Assembly: GCF_030388665.1 (NCBI RefSeq)
Contig: NZ_CP128846.1
Location: 6,274,501-6,338,500 of the forward strand
Direction: 5' to 3'
DNA: 64,000 nucleotides
Source of the DNA: Streptomyces flavofungini
GTDB taxonomy: Bacteria > Actinomycetota > Actinomycetes > Streptomycetales > Streptomycetaceae
A program made the translations under genes and the position numbers. The notes under the pieces were generated by a model. That model ran no database searches. It saw nothing but the letters and a program-made list of their open reading frames with translations, and was not told the origin of the DNA. How positions within the stretch are numbered: the stretch's first letter is position 1; each line of letters starts with the position of its first letter. Of the stretch, positions 43,470 through 51,362 are shown in pieces.

Positions 43470-46400
43470 TCAGGGAGCGAGCGGCACCCGGTCGTACAGC
43501 GGGATCCCGGCGTACAGCGCCGACGCGGCTTCCGCCTCCGCGCGAGCGGCGTCCGGCCGCCCGGCGTCCCTCAGCAGCGCGGCCAGTTCCGTACGAGTCT
43601 CGGCCTCGCCGTGCCGGTCCTGGATGCGGCGGCGGAGGGCGAGCGCCGCACGGAAGTGCCGTTCCGCCTCCGGTGAGCGTTCCAGGCGCGCGGCGGCGCG
43701 GCCCAGCTCGTGTCGGGCCATGGACGCGGTGTGGGGTTCACGGACGCGCTCGGCGACGGCGGCGGCCCGCCGGAACCACTCCGCACCCGCCTCCTGACCG
43801 CCGCCGATGCGGTCGGCGCCGATGTCGTCGACGCCGCCCCCTGACCGACCGTCGGCCTCGCCGCCCCCACCCCCGTGCGCCAGCGCGAGCCCCACGCCGA
43901 TCATCGCCCAGGCCTCCCCGTGCGGGTTGGCGATCGCCCGGGCGAGGGTGAGCGAGTCGCGGGCGTGGCGTTCGCAGGCGGCCGGGTCGCCCTGGTTCAG
44001 GGCGGTCAGGGCGAGGCCGAGCAGTCCGCTGGACTCGCAGTGCCGGTCGCCGAGGCTGCGGGACAGGGCGAGGCCGTCGCGCAGCAGGCCCGTCGCCTCG
44101 TCGTCGCGGCGCAGCCGCAGGCACAGATGGCCGAGTGAAGTCAGCGTCCACGCCTCGGTGTTGCGGTTGCCGGTTCCCGCGCACAGCGCGAGCGCGTCGC
44201 GCAGCTCGGCCTCGCCCCGGCCGTACCGGCCCGTCACCCAGTGCACGTACCCGAGCCGCTGCAGCACCATGGCCTCGCCCTGTCGGTCGCAGGTGTCACG
44301 GAAGGCGGCCAGCGCGCGCTGGTAGTGCGCGTCGGCCTCGTCCGGCCGCCCCAGATGCCACGCGGCGAGGGCGAGCCCACTGCGCGCGACGGCCTGCCCG
44401 CGCCGGTCGCCCGCCTCCTCGAACAGGGCGAGGGCGCGGCGGTGGTGGGCGGCGCACTCCTCGTAGTCGCCGAAGACCCAGTGCGCCATGCCCAGCCTGC
44501 TGGTCTCAAGAGCGTGCCCGCGTACGTCCCCGACCTCCTGGAACAGCGCGAACGCGCGCCGGTGCCGGTCCGCGCTGCGGTGGTGGGTGCCGCGCGTGAA
44601 CCAGTCGGCGAGGCCGAGCCCCGCGAGGGAGCGCGCCTCGCCGTGCCGGTCGCCCGTCTCCCGGAACACGGCGAGCGCGAGGCGGTGCTGCTCCCCGCTC
44701 TCCCTGTACCGCCCGCGTGCCGCGTGGGCCCGGCCCAGCCCGCTCCGCGCCTCGGCCACGCCGTGCGCGTCCCCGGCTTCCTCGGACAGGGCGAGGGCGC
44801 GCAGCTGGTGCTCGGCCGCCTCGTCGTGTTGGCCGAGGCCGTCGTGGACGAGGCCGATGTCCCGTACGGCGCGCGCCTGTTGGGTGAGGTCGCCGGACCT
44901 GCGGGCCGCGTCGAGGCCGAGGCGCAGGCCCGCGAGGCTGTCGGTGCCGTACGCGTGCAGGCCGAGGAAGGAGTGGGCCGCGGCGGCGAGCCGCCGGGTG
45001 CAGTCGTACCGGCCGAGGCGCGCGGTCTCCTCGGTCACGGCCGCCAGGTTGGCGCGCTCGCGCTCCAGCCACTCCAGGGCCGCCGCGGACGACGCCGACG
45101 CCGACGGCGCCGGTCCCGGGGCGGACGCCGAGCGCGGCCCGCGGTCCGGTGTCCGCCAGGGTTCGAGCCGGCGCCGCGCGTCCTCGGCGGCGTCGCAGTA
45201 CCAGTGGACGAGCCGCAGGACGGCGGCCGTACGCACCTCCTCGGCGTCCTCGGCGTGCGTGCGGCCGTGCGCGTACAGGCGCAGCAGGTCGTGGTGGCGG
45301 TAGCGGCCGTGCGCGAAGCTCTGCAGCAGGTGCTCGTCGAGCAGGGCTTCCAGGAGGTCCTCGGCCGTGTCGCGGTCCGTGCCGAGCAGGGCGGCGGCCG
45401 ACTCCGGGGTGCAGTCGGTGCCGGGGTGCAGGGCGAGGAGGCGGAAGGCCCGGCGCCGGGGCTCGGGCAGCGACTCGTACGACAGCGCGAAGGCGGCGTC
45501 CACCGTCCGCCTGCCGACGGCGAGTTGGCGCAGCCTGCCCTCGTCCGCCTCCAGGCGCCGGGCCAGGTCGGCCAGGGACCAGGAGGGGCGGGCGCGCAGG
45601 CGGCGTCCCGCAAGCGCCACGGCGAGCGGCAGGTGGCCGCAGAGCTCGGCGATGCGCAGGAGCGCGTCGTCGGACCCCGGGCCGGCCCTGCGGCGGTCCG
45701 GTGGGGCTGCCCCGGGCCGCTCCCGCTCCGTGACGCGGTCGATGAGCGCGGCGGCCTCCTTCGGGCTGAAGGGGGCGAGGCGGGTGGTGCGGGCCCCGTC
45801 GAGCCCGCCGAGGACACGGCGGCTGGTGATCAGGAGCAGGCACGATCCGGTGCCGGGCAGCAGGGGCCGCACCTGCTCCTCGTCGGCGGCGTCGTCGAGG
45901 ACCACCAGGGCCCGTCGGCTCGCGAGCCGGTCGCGGTACAGGGCGGCGCGGGCTTCCAGCTGGTCGGGCACGAGGTCGCCCGGTACGCCGAGCAGGCGCA
46001 GGAAGTCCTCGAGGACGTGGGCGGGGTCGGCGGGGGGCCGGTCCGGGGAGAAGCCCTTCAGGTCGGCCCACAGCTGGACGTCCGTGAAGTGGCCCTGGGC
46101 GACGAGCTGGTGGGCGGCGCGGACGGCGAGGCGGGTCTTGCCGACGCCCGCCATGCCTTCGATGACGGCGACGATGACGCCGGTGCCGGTGCCGGTGCCG
46201 GTGCCGGTGCCGGTGCCGATGGCGGTGCTGCTGCCGGTGCCCATGGCGGTGGTTTCCCCTACGAGCTCCCGCAGTTCGGTCTCCCGCCCCGTGAACTCCG
46301 GTATGTCCATGGGAAGTTGATGCAGTCCCTCGATGGCTCGCGCGGCGGAGGGCGGCGACGGCCCGTCGCCGTCCGGCACCCCCGCTTCCGGCACCCCCGC

Positions 46401-47255
46401 TTCCGGCACCCCCGCTTCCGGCCCGTGCGCGGAGCCCGTCACGCCCGGCCGGTCCAGCGACGGCGCGGACGCCAGGATCCGCCCGTGCAGCTCCTGCACC
46501 TCCGCCCCCGGGTCCACCCCCAGCTCCTCGCGCAGCCCGCGCCGCGTCCGCCGGTACACCCCGAGGGCGTCGCCCTGCCGCCCGCACCGGTACAGGGCCA
46601 GCATCAGCAGCGCCGCGAACCGCTCGCGCAGCGGGAAGTCGCCGACCAGGCGCATCAGTTCGGGTACGACCTCCTGGTGGCGCCCGAGGTCGAGGTCGGC
46701 CTGGACGCGTTCCTCCAGGGCGGTGGCCCGCAGCTCGGCGAGCCGGTCGCGTTCCGTGTCCAGGAAGCCGCTCGTCACGTCGGAGAGGGCGGGGGCGTCC
46801 GGTCCGTGCCACAGGGCGAGGGCCGCGCGCAGCTCCTCGGCCGCCCCTTCCGCGTCCCCGCGGGCCCGCGCGGCGCGGCCCCGGCCGACCCCGCGCTCGA
46901 AGGCGGCCGCGTCGACGTCGTCCGGGCCGACGTCGAGGACGTATCCGCCGCCGGACCAGTTCAGGACGCCCGAGGGCGCCCTGGGGCCCCGCTCGGGCTC
47001 CAGGGTGCGCCGCAGCGCGGAGACGTACTTCTGCAGCTGCGGGACCGCGTAGGCGGGGGCGGGCTCGCCCCAGACCGCCCGGACGAGCTGGTCGCGGGCG
47101 ACGGGCCGCCCCCTGCCGAGGAGCAGCACGGCGGCGACGGAACGCTGCCGCGGCGCCCCGAGGTCAAGGGCCCGCTCGCCCCGCCAGGCCCGCACGGGCC
47201 CGAGCAGCGCGAACCGTAACGGCCCCGCGGCCGCCCCGCTGTCGTCCGGTCCCAA
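43470..47255 (-). CDS. AfsR/SARP-type multidomain regulator (BTAD, NB-ARC, TPR)
   Basis: A 1261-residue cytosolic regulator in the AfsR architecture. It has an OmpR-type winged helix (about 14-105), a BTAD domain (about 110-257), a NB-ARC/STAND ATPase (P loop EGMAGVGKTRLAV near 366-378, Walker B ALVVLDDAADE near 450) and about ten tetratricopeptide repeats (about 760-1240). Such proteins activate secondary-metabolite or morphogenesis genes on ATP and partner binding. Two DNA repeats inflate the linker: three EAGVP copies (279-293) and a run of alternating Gly-Thr (347-358) just before the P loop. It starts at TTG with GGAAGG upstream. No biosynthetic cluster is adjacent. Confidence 0.9.
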   Translation of the reverse strand: MGPDDSGAAAGPLRFALLGPVRAWRGERALDLGAPRQRSVAAVLLLGRGRPVARDQLVRAVWGEPAPAYAVPQLQKYVSALRRTLEPERGPRAPSGVLNWSGGGYVLDVGPDDVDAAAFERGVGRGRAARARGDAEGAAEELRAALALWHGPDAPALSDVTSGFLDTERDRLAELRATALEERVQADLDLGRHQEVVPELMRLVGDFPLRERFAALLMLALYRCGRQGDALGVYRRTRRGLREELGVDPGAEVQELHGRILASAPSLDRPGVTGSAHGPEAGVPEAGVPEAGVPDGDGPSPPSAARAIEGLHQLPMDIPEFTGRETELRELVGETTAMGTGSSTAIGTGTGTGTGTGTGVIVAVIEGMAGVGKTRLAVRAAHQLVAQGHFTDVQLWADLKGFSPDRPPADPAHVLEDFLRLLGVPGDLVPDQLEARAALYRDRLASRRALVVLDDAADEEQVRPLLPGTGSCLLLITSRRVLGGLDGARTTRLAPFSPKEAAALIDRVTERERPGAAPPDRRRAGPGSDDALLRIAELCGHLPLAVALAGRRLRARPSWSLADLARRLEADEGRLRQLAVGRRTVDAAFALSYESLPEPRRRAFRLLALHPGTDCTPESAAALLGTDRDTAEDLLEALLDEHLLQSFAHGRYRHHDLLRLYAHGRTHAEDAEEVRTAAVLRLVHWYCDAAEDARRRLEPWRTPDRGPRSASAPGPAPSASASSAAALEWLERERANLAAVTEETARLGRYDCTRRLAAAAHSFLGLHAYGTDSLAGLRLGLDAARRSGDLTQQARAVRDIGLVHDGLGQHDEAAEHQLRALALSEEAGDAHGVAEARSGLGRAHAARGRYRESGEQHRLALAVFRETGDRHGEARSLAGLGLADWFTRGTHHRSADRHRRAFALFQEVGDVRGHALETSRLGMAHWVFGDYEECAAHHRRALALFEEAGDRRGQAVARSGLALAAWHLGRPDEADAHYQRALAAFRDTCDRQGEAMVLQRLGYVHWVTGRYGRGEAELRDALALCAGTGNRNTEAWTLTSLGHLCLRLRRDDEATGLLRDGLALSRSLGDRHCESSGLLGLALTALNQGDPAACERHARDSLTLARAIANPHGEAWAMIGVGLALAHGGGGGEADGRSGGGVDDIGADRIGGGQEAGAEWFRRAAAVAERVREPHTASMARHELGRAAARLERSPEAERHFRAALALRRRIQDRHGEAETRTELAALLRDAGRPDAARAEAEAASALYAGIPLYDRVPLAP
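46180..46215 (-). repeat. Six perfect CCGGTG hexamer repeats in the AfsR-like gene
   Basis: A 36-base hexamer microsatellite encoding alternating Gly-Thr, about eight residues before the ATPase P loop. Copy-number change would keep the frame. Confidence 0.95.
46375..46419 (-). repeat. Three perfect 15-bp repeats in the AfsR-like gene
   Basis: GGCACCCCCGCTTCC is repeated three times, encoding EAGVP units in the linker between BTAD and ATPase domains. Confidence 0.95.
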
Positions 47256-47404
47256 CAGAACACCTTCCGCCGCGCGTTCACGCCACCGTCACCTCACCGT
47301 GTACGAGCAACTGCCCGTGCATCGCCCAATGATTCACCCAGTGGTGCGCCCAACCGTCCCGCGAACACTGGTGAGCCACGGGGGAACCAGACGAAAGGAA
47401 GTCG

Positions 47405-47785
47405 ATGAGGTACGCACGGAAGCCGCTGCGAGCAGTCGCTGTCTGCGCTGTCGCCACGGCGATGCTCACGGTCCCGGCGGGGTCGGCACTCGCGGACAAC
47501 CACCAGACGTCGGCGCCCCAGCGTACGGCGTCGGCGTCGGCGCCCGGGGCCGGGGGCGAGGCGGCGGCCCCGGCGTTCCGGTGCCGGGACGTGGGCAGCA
47601 AGTCCGGGAAGACCAAGCGGAAGGCGCCCATCCGGGCGGGGATGTCGAAGCATGCCCGTATCAAGGTGAAGGTCCCCAAGGGGAAGTACGTGCGCTACAC
47701 CAAGCGGTGTGTGAGCTCCAAGGGGACGCACTGGGTGAAGACGGCGACGTGGGCGCGGGGGTATCTGTACGCCGCCCACATCTAG
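47405..47785 (+). CDS. Small secreted protein, function unknown
   Basis: A 126-residue exported protein. The signal peptide (about 1-30) has a basic start (MRYARKPLR), a hydrophobic core and an ALA-type cleavage site before DNH. After an Ala/Ser-rich spacer, the C-terminal 70 residues contain two Cys, several Lys-rich turns and YVRYTKRCVSSKGTHWVK then WARGYLYAAHI. This could be a small beta barrel similar to secreted SH3-like domains, but I do not recognise it. It is divergent from the AfsR-like regulator, with about 150 bases between them, and may be one of its targets. Confidence 0.75.
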   Translation: MRYARKPLRAVAVCAVATAMLTVPAGSALADNHQTSAPQRTASASAPGAGGEAAAPAFRCRDVGSKSGKTKRKAPIRAGMSKHARIKVKVPKGKYVRYTKRCVSSKGTHWVKTATWARGYLYAAHI

Positions 47786-47844
47786 GGCCTGTCCGCTGGG
47801 CCGGCCCCAGGTCACCGGGGGAGCCCGGGGCCTCCAGGACCGGT

Positions 47845-47928
47845 CGGCGATCCGCGCCGGGGGGAGTCATCAGCGGATCGCCGGCCTCGACCCCGCGGGG
47901 GTGGGGCAGGGCTCGGGGCCCTGCCCCA
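47845..47928. terminator. Two strong hairpins between secreted-protein and cyclodeaminase genes
   Basis: CGGCGATCCGC (47845-47855) pairs perfectly with GCGGATCGCCG (47873-47883), and TGGGGCAGGGC (47902-47912) with GCCCTGCCCCA (47918-47928). The second is a compact terminator; the first, with a 17-base loop, may be a terminator or a small structured RNA. Confidence 0.65.
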
Positions 47929-47971
47929 GGGGGCGGGGTCGGAGCGGGGGCGGGAGTGGCACGATCGGGGC

Positions 47972-48919
47972 ATGACCCGCCTGCTGACCCACAGCGACCT
48001 CATCGCCCTCCTCGACCCCGCCGCGTGTCTCGACGTGCTCGCGGACGGGTTCCGCACGGCGGACGAGGTGTCCGTCGCCGGGCAGCGTGTGCGGACGGAG
48101 CTGCCGTTCCCGGGGACGGCGACGGCGTTGATCCCCGGGCTTCTGCCGGGTGTGGACGCGTACACCGTGAAGGTCAACGCCAAGTTCCCGGGCGCACGCC
48201 CGGCGTTGCGCGGGGTGATCTGTCTGCACGGCGGCGCCGACGGCGAACTGCTCGCCCTCCTCGACTCGGCCACGGTCACCGCCTGGCGCACGGGCCTCGC
48301 CGCCGCCCTCGGCACGCACGCCCTCGCCGCCCCCGACCCCTCGGGCACCGCCGTGCTCGGCGTGATCGGCGCGGGCGCGCAGGCCGAGCTGATGGTGCGC
48401 GGGCTGCGGGCGCTGCGCCGCTTCAGTGCCCTTGCTGTGTACGACACGGACGCGGGCCGCGCCGCCGACTTCGCCGCCCGCCACGACGGCGAGGTGTCCG
48501 CGTCCGCCGCCGACGTCGCCGCCCGCGCCGACGTGGTCCTCCTCGCCACCTGGTCCCGCACCCCCCTCCTCGGCCTCGCGGACACCCGCCCCGGCCAGCA
48601 CCTCACCACCCTCGGCGCCGACGAACCCGGCAAGCGGGAGCTGGCCGCCGACCTCCTGCGGGACGCCCTCCTCGTCGTGGACGACCGTGAACTCGCCGCC
48701 ACCATGGGTGCGCTGGCCGCCGTAGGGCTCCCGGCGTCCGCCGCCGACGCCACCCTCGGCGAGGTCCTGCGCGGCGAGCACCCCGGACGCCTGGACCCGA
48801 GCGCCTTGTCCGTGTACGCGCCCGTGGGTCTGCCTTGGCAGGACCTCGCCTTGTCGTGGCTCGCCCACCGGGAGGCGGAGCGGCGCGGCCTCGGCGGCAC
48901 CGTCGACCTCCTGGGCTGA
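47972..48919 (+). CDS. Ornithine cyclodeaminase/mu-crystallin family enzyme
   Basis: A 315-residue NAD-dependent enzyme of the OCD/mu-crystallin family; members deaminate ornithine to proline, reduce imines or make alanine. The substrate end has VKVNAKFPGARPALRGVI near residues 69-86 with the catalytic-type Lys, and the Rossmann motif is VIGAGAQAELM near 130. The catalytic Asp common to OCDs lies in LGADEPGKREL. The -10-like CACGAT six bases before the ATG suggests a leaderless message. No siderophore or lantipeptide genes that often use such enzymes are adjacent. Confidence 0.87.
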   Translation: MTRLLTHSDLIALLDPAACLDVLADGFRTADEVSVAGQRVRTELPFPGTATALIPGLLPGVDAYTVKVNAKFPGARPALRGVICLHGGADGELLALLDSATVTAWRTGLAAALGTHALAAPDPSGTAVLGVIGAGAQAELMVRGLRALRRFSALAVYDTDAGRAADFAARHDGEVSASAADVAARADVVLLATWSRTPLLGLADTRPGQHLTTLGADEPGKRELAADLLRDALLVVDDRELAATMGALAAVGLPASAADATLGEVLRGEHPGRLDPSALSVYAPVGLPWQDLALSWLAHREAERRGLGGTVDLLG

Positions 48920-48987
48920 CCCGGGGTCCGCCGCGCGGCGGAGCGGCTTCGTCCCGGTGGGCGATCCGGGCAGCGGGGCGTGATCGC

Positions 48988-48993
48988 CAGGCT
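48988..48993 (+). promoter_or_regulatory. Leaderless -10 element (CAGGCT) for membrane protein gene
   Basis: Six bases before the ATG, no ribosome site. Confidence 0.4.
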
Positions 48994-48999
48994 GGTCCC

Positions 49000-49596
49000 A
49001 TGACGACCGACACCCGCACCGAACTCCCGCCCCCGACCGGCCGGTTGCGGGCCTGCTGGGCCGCCGCCCACGCCCGCGCCGACGGCGTCCCCCAGTGGGC
49101 GTGGCTGGCCGCGCTCGCCGTACCGCTGACCGTGCTGCCTTCGGGCGTCTGGCGCATCGCCGGATGGTTCCTCGACGAGAGCAGCCACGGGAAGCGGGGT
49201 GACCTCCCGGTGTGGGTGCCGGGATGGTCCTACATGCTGTTCCTGTCCCTCGTCTCCGAGCTGCTCGCCTTCACGGCGGTGGGGCTCGTCGCGCGCTGGG
49301 GCGAGGTGTTCCCGCGCTGGGTGCCGTTCCTGCGGGGGCGCGCGGTGCCGACGATGGCGGCCGTCGTCCCGGCGGCGATCGGCGCCGTGCTCGTCACGGT
49401 GCTGTGGACGGGCGCGTTCGTGGCGGAGGCGGCCGGGGTCACGATCACGGGGGAGCCCCTCGCCGACGACTACCCGACCAAGCAGGGCCCGTGGCAGGCC
49501 GCTGCCCTGTACGTGACTTACGCTCCGCTGCTGTTGTGGGGGCCCTTGCTGGGGGCGGTCACCTGGGCGTACTGGCGCCGCCGCATATCGCGTTGA
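49000..49596 (+). CDS. Membrane protein, four predicted helices, unknown
   Basis: A 198-residue integral membrane protein with hydrophobic segments at about 32-52, 72-95, 115-140 and 165-190. It has no signal peptide and no recognised motif. Streptomycetes carry many such uncharacterised proteins. Its 3' end overlaps that of the convergent DUF397 gene by 38 bases. Confidence 0.75.
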   Translation: MTTDTRTELPPPTGRLRACWAAAHARADGVPQWAWLAALAVPLTVLPSGVWRIAGWFLDESSHGKRGDLPVWVPGWSYMLFLSLVSELLAFTAVGLVARWGEVFPRWVPFLRGRAVPTMAAVVPAAIGAVLVTVLWTGAFVAEAAGVTITGEPLADDYPTKQGPWQAAALYVTYAPLLLWGPLLGAVTWAYWRRRISR

Positions 49597-49780
49597 GGAA
49601 CGCGGACCAGGCGGGGGCGCCTATGAGGGCGACGGGGCCGCCGTCGGGGTCGGCTTTGCTGTCCCGGACGGGGACGACGCCGGGGAGCCCGGCGGCGACT
49701 TCGACGCAGTTCTCACCGCCGTCGCCGCTGCTGTAGGTGCTCTTGCGCCACTGGGCGTTGCTCAGGTCGGCTTCACGCAT
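49559..49780 (-). CDS. DUF397 small protein
   Basis: A 73-residue protein with the DUF397 pattern: AQWRKSTYSSGDGGENCVEVA at residues 9-29 (key WRKSxxS and NCVEV) and VPVRDSKADPDGGPVAL, then W-SAFL. DUF397 proteins are partners of XRE/DUF5753 regulators in streptomycetes (the BldB/WhiJ-type modules), and this one starts 19 bases inside the end of such a regulator gene. The last ten residues are read from the 3' end of the convergent gene. Confidence 0.9.
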   Translation of the reverse strand: MREADLSNAQWRKSTYSSGDGGENCVEVAAGLPGVVPVRDSKADPDGGPVALIGAPAWSAFLNAICGGASTPR

Positions 49781-50604
49781 CGTCTGTGGTCCTCCGCCGC
49801 CGACTTGAGCAGTATCAGGGACGCCTCCGGCGGCAACGCGGCAGCCCTGAGGAGATCGTAGGATCCCTGCACCCGCTTCACCACTGCTGGTTCGTCCAGC
49901 AGATTCCCCCAATGCACGCCTTCTGTATAGACGGCGGGCGGCGCGTCCTCGAACTCCATGAGCCGCATCGTCTTGCCCATCCTCGTGTGCGCTCCCGCCA
50001 CGAAGGGGATCACCTGGATCAGCACCTTGTGCTCGCTGACCATCTCCCTGAGCCGGTCGAGCTGCGAGGCCATGGTGGCGGGGTCGCCGACCGGAACGCG
50101 CAGCGCGGCCTCGTGCAGGATCACCCAGTACTCGGGCCGCGTGGCGTCCTTGAGGATGTGGGCGCGGTCCATGCGTGCCTGGATCTGCTCCTCGATGTAC
50201 TCCGGTTCGGCGAACGGGTGGCTCGCCTCGTACAGAGCCCGGGTGTACTCCGGGGTCTGCAGCAGCCCGGGAACCAGCATCGGCTCGAACTCGCAGATTT
50301 TCGTCGCCAGTCGCTCCAGCTCCGCTACATGCGCGAAGTAGGCCTCAAACGGCTGGTCCTTGATGAGCTTGCGCCACATTCGCTCGAAAAGGCCATCAGT
50401 CCGTAAGGTTTCGTCAATCCGCTGGGCCACATCCAACTGCGGCTTACGAATAGCCTGTTCGAATTGGCCGATGTAGCCACCCGACACGAAGACCCGCGCA
50501 CCCAGCTCGACCTGCGTGAACGCGGCCTCCTCGCGCCTCCGCTTGAGCTCGGCGCCGAAGAACTCCCAGGCGGCCTGCCGGGATCCATGAGCACCTTTGG
50601 CCAT
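49762..50604 (-). CDS. XRE/DUF5753 regulator with a TTA codon
   Basis: A 280-residue regulator with an N-terminal XRE helix-turn-helix (about 15-70; EAAFTQVELGARVFVSGGYI) and a DUF5753 domain (about 100-275; EFEPMLVPGLLQTPEYTRALY near 105-125). It belongs to the WhiJ-type family and forms a pair with DUF397. One leucine (about residue 67, in ETLRTD) is encoded by TTA at 50404-50406, so its translation should need the bldA tRNA. The ATG has GGGGAG upstream; a longer frame upstream is not used. A divergent pair of tiny ORFs lies across the promoter gap. Confidence 0.92.
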   Translation of the reverse strand: MAKGAHGSRQAAWEFFGAELKRRREEAAFTQVELGARVFVSGGYIGQFEQAIRKPQLDVAQRIDETLRTDGLFERMWRKLIKDQPFEAYFAHVAELERLATKICEFEPMLVPGLLQTPEYTRALYEASHPFAEPEYIEEQIQARMDRAHILKDATRPEYWVILHEAALRVPVGDPATMASQLDRLREMVSEHKVLIQVIPFVAGAHTRMGKTMRLMEFEDAPPAVYTEGVHWGNLLDEPAVVKRVQGSYDLLRAAALPPEASLILLKSAAEDHRRCVKPT

Positions 50605-50720
50605 GGATGAACTCCCCTCCTCAGCCGCGCACTTGTAGCGCACAGACTCCTGCCGAGTGTAGGCGGAACGCGTCATCGTGGAGACACGAAGCGTGAAATC
50701 CGATGGCAAAGGGGAGCCAC

Positions 50721-50873
50721 GTGACGGCGATTAACGTCGCAGGCCACCGGCACTCTGCGGGTGGGCTCCAAGAGACGGAGGAAACAGTGGAAGAATTGCG
50801 CGCCGCCCCGGAACGGACAGGAATTTCTTCGCCGAAAGCGGCCGGACACGGCCGGGGGGCGGTGCGGGCATGA
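50721..50873 (+). CDS. Tiny ORF (50 aa) divergent from XRE regulator
   Basis: A 50-residue ORF starting at GTG with GGGGAG five bases upstream: MTAINVAGHRHSAGG, then ETEETVEELRAAPERTGIS. The ETVEELRA segment resembles small conserved streptomycete proteins found beside XRE/DUF397 modules. The C terminus looks truncated compared with those I recall, so it may be a shortened copy. Its TGA overlaps the ATG of the next small gene (ATGA), which supports translation of both. Confidence 0.6.
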   Translation: MTAINVAGHRHSAGGLQETEETVEELRAAPERTGISSPKAAGHGRGAVRA

Positions 50874-51085
50874 GGCTGCCGATCGGCACGTACGCGGTGG
50901 ACACGAGGTCGGGCCGGGTGGGCCGGGTGATGGGCTACGAGGGGCCGTACGTACAGCTGCGGCCGTACGGGGGCGGCCGGGAGTGGGACTGCGCCCCGGA
51001 GGTGCTGAGGACGGCGACGAGCGCGGAGCGGCTGCGCGCGGCTACGGCGTACGCGAACGCCCGCAGCCGGGGCGAGGTCCCTTGA
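50870..51085 (+). CDS. Small conserved protein next to XRE/DUF397 module
   Basis: A 71-residue protein, MRLPIGTYAVDTRSGRVGRV at the start, then YVQLRPYGGGREWDCAPEVLR. It resembles short streptomycete proteins that accompany XRE/DUF397 genes; the function is unknown. It overlaps the preceding 50-residue ORF by four bases. The beta-rich, KOW-like pattern (GRVGRVMGYEGPYVQL) suggests a small barrel. Confidence 0.7.
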   Translation: MRLPIGTYAVDTRSGRVGRVMGYEGPYVQLRPYGGGREWDCAPEVLRTATSAERLRAATAYANARSRGEVP

Positions 51086-51101
51086 CCCTGCGGGTCGGCC
51101 G

Positions 51102-51362
51102 TCAGCCGGTCCAGGTGATGTGGCAGACGTAGACGCACTCGTGGCGAGGGACGGCAAGAAACTGAATGAAGCCGCGCCCGCCTAGGAGGCTGAATACGCG
51201 CAGCCCACCCTCGCGGTCGTCTGGGCTGCCGGCCCGCACGCTGTCCGGCCCAAGGGCGGCGAGTTCGGTTGCCAAGCGCTCGATCTCGGCCACCACGCCG
51301 GGGGGCAGCCCTTCGGTGAGGAACTCCTCACTGGGGTTCCAGTCCCAGGTCCAGTCGCTCAC
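51102..51362 (-). CDS. Small RelE-sized partner of DUF6247-like protein
   Basis: An 86-residue protein with a Trp-rich start (MSDWTWDW), helix GVVAEIERLATELAALG, and strands GLRVFSLLGGRGFIQFLAV and VYVCHITW. Size and helix-plus-sheet pattern are like RelE/ParE-type toxins, though no catalytic motif is certain. Its ATG overlaps the stop of the upstream gene by four bases, so the two are translated together. Confidence 0.65.
   Translation of the reverse strand: MSDWTWDWNPSEEFLTEGLPPGVVAEIERLATELAALGPDSVRAGSPDDREGGLRVFSLLGGRGFIQFLAVPRHECVYVCHITWTG

Noticed and set aside
44241..47219. A 992-codon rightward frame antisense to the AfsR-like gene
   Set aside because: Low-complexity mirror of the regulator; the sense frame has clear BTAD, ATPase and TPR motifs.
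48140..48919. Cyclodeaminase gene as part of a biosynthetic cluster
   Set aside because: No siderophore, lantipeptide or other biosynthetic genes nearby; the context is unrelated small genes.
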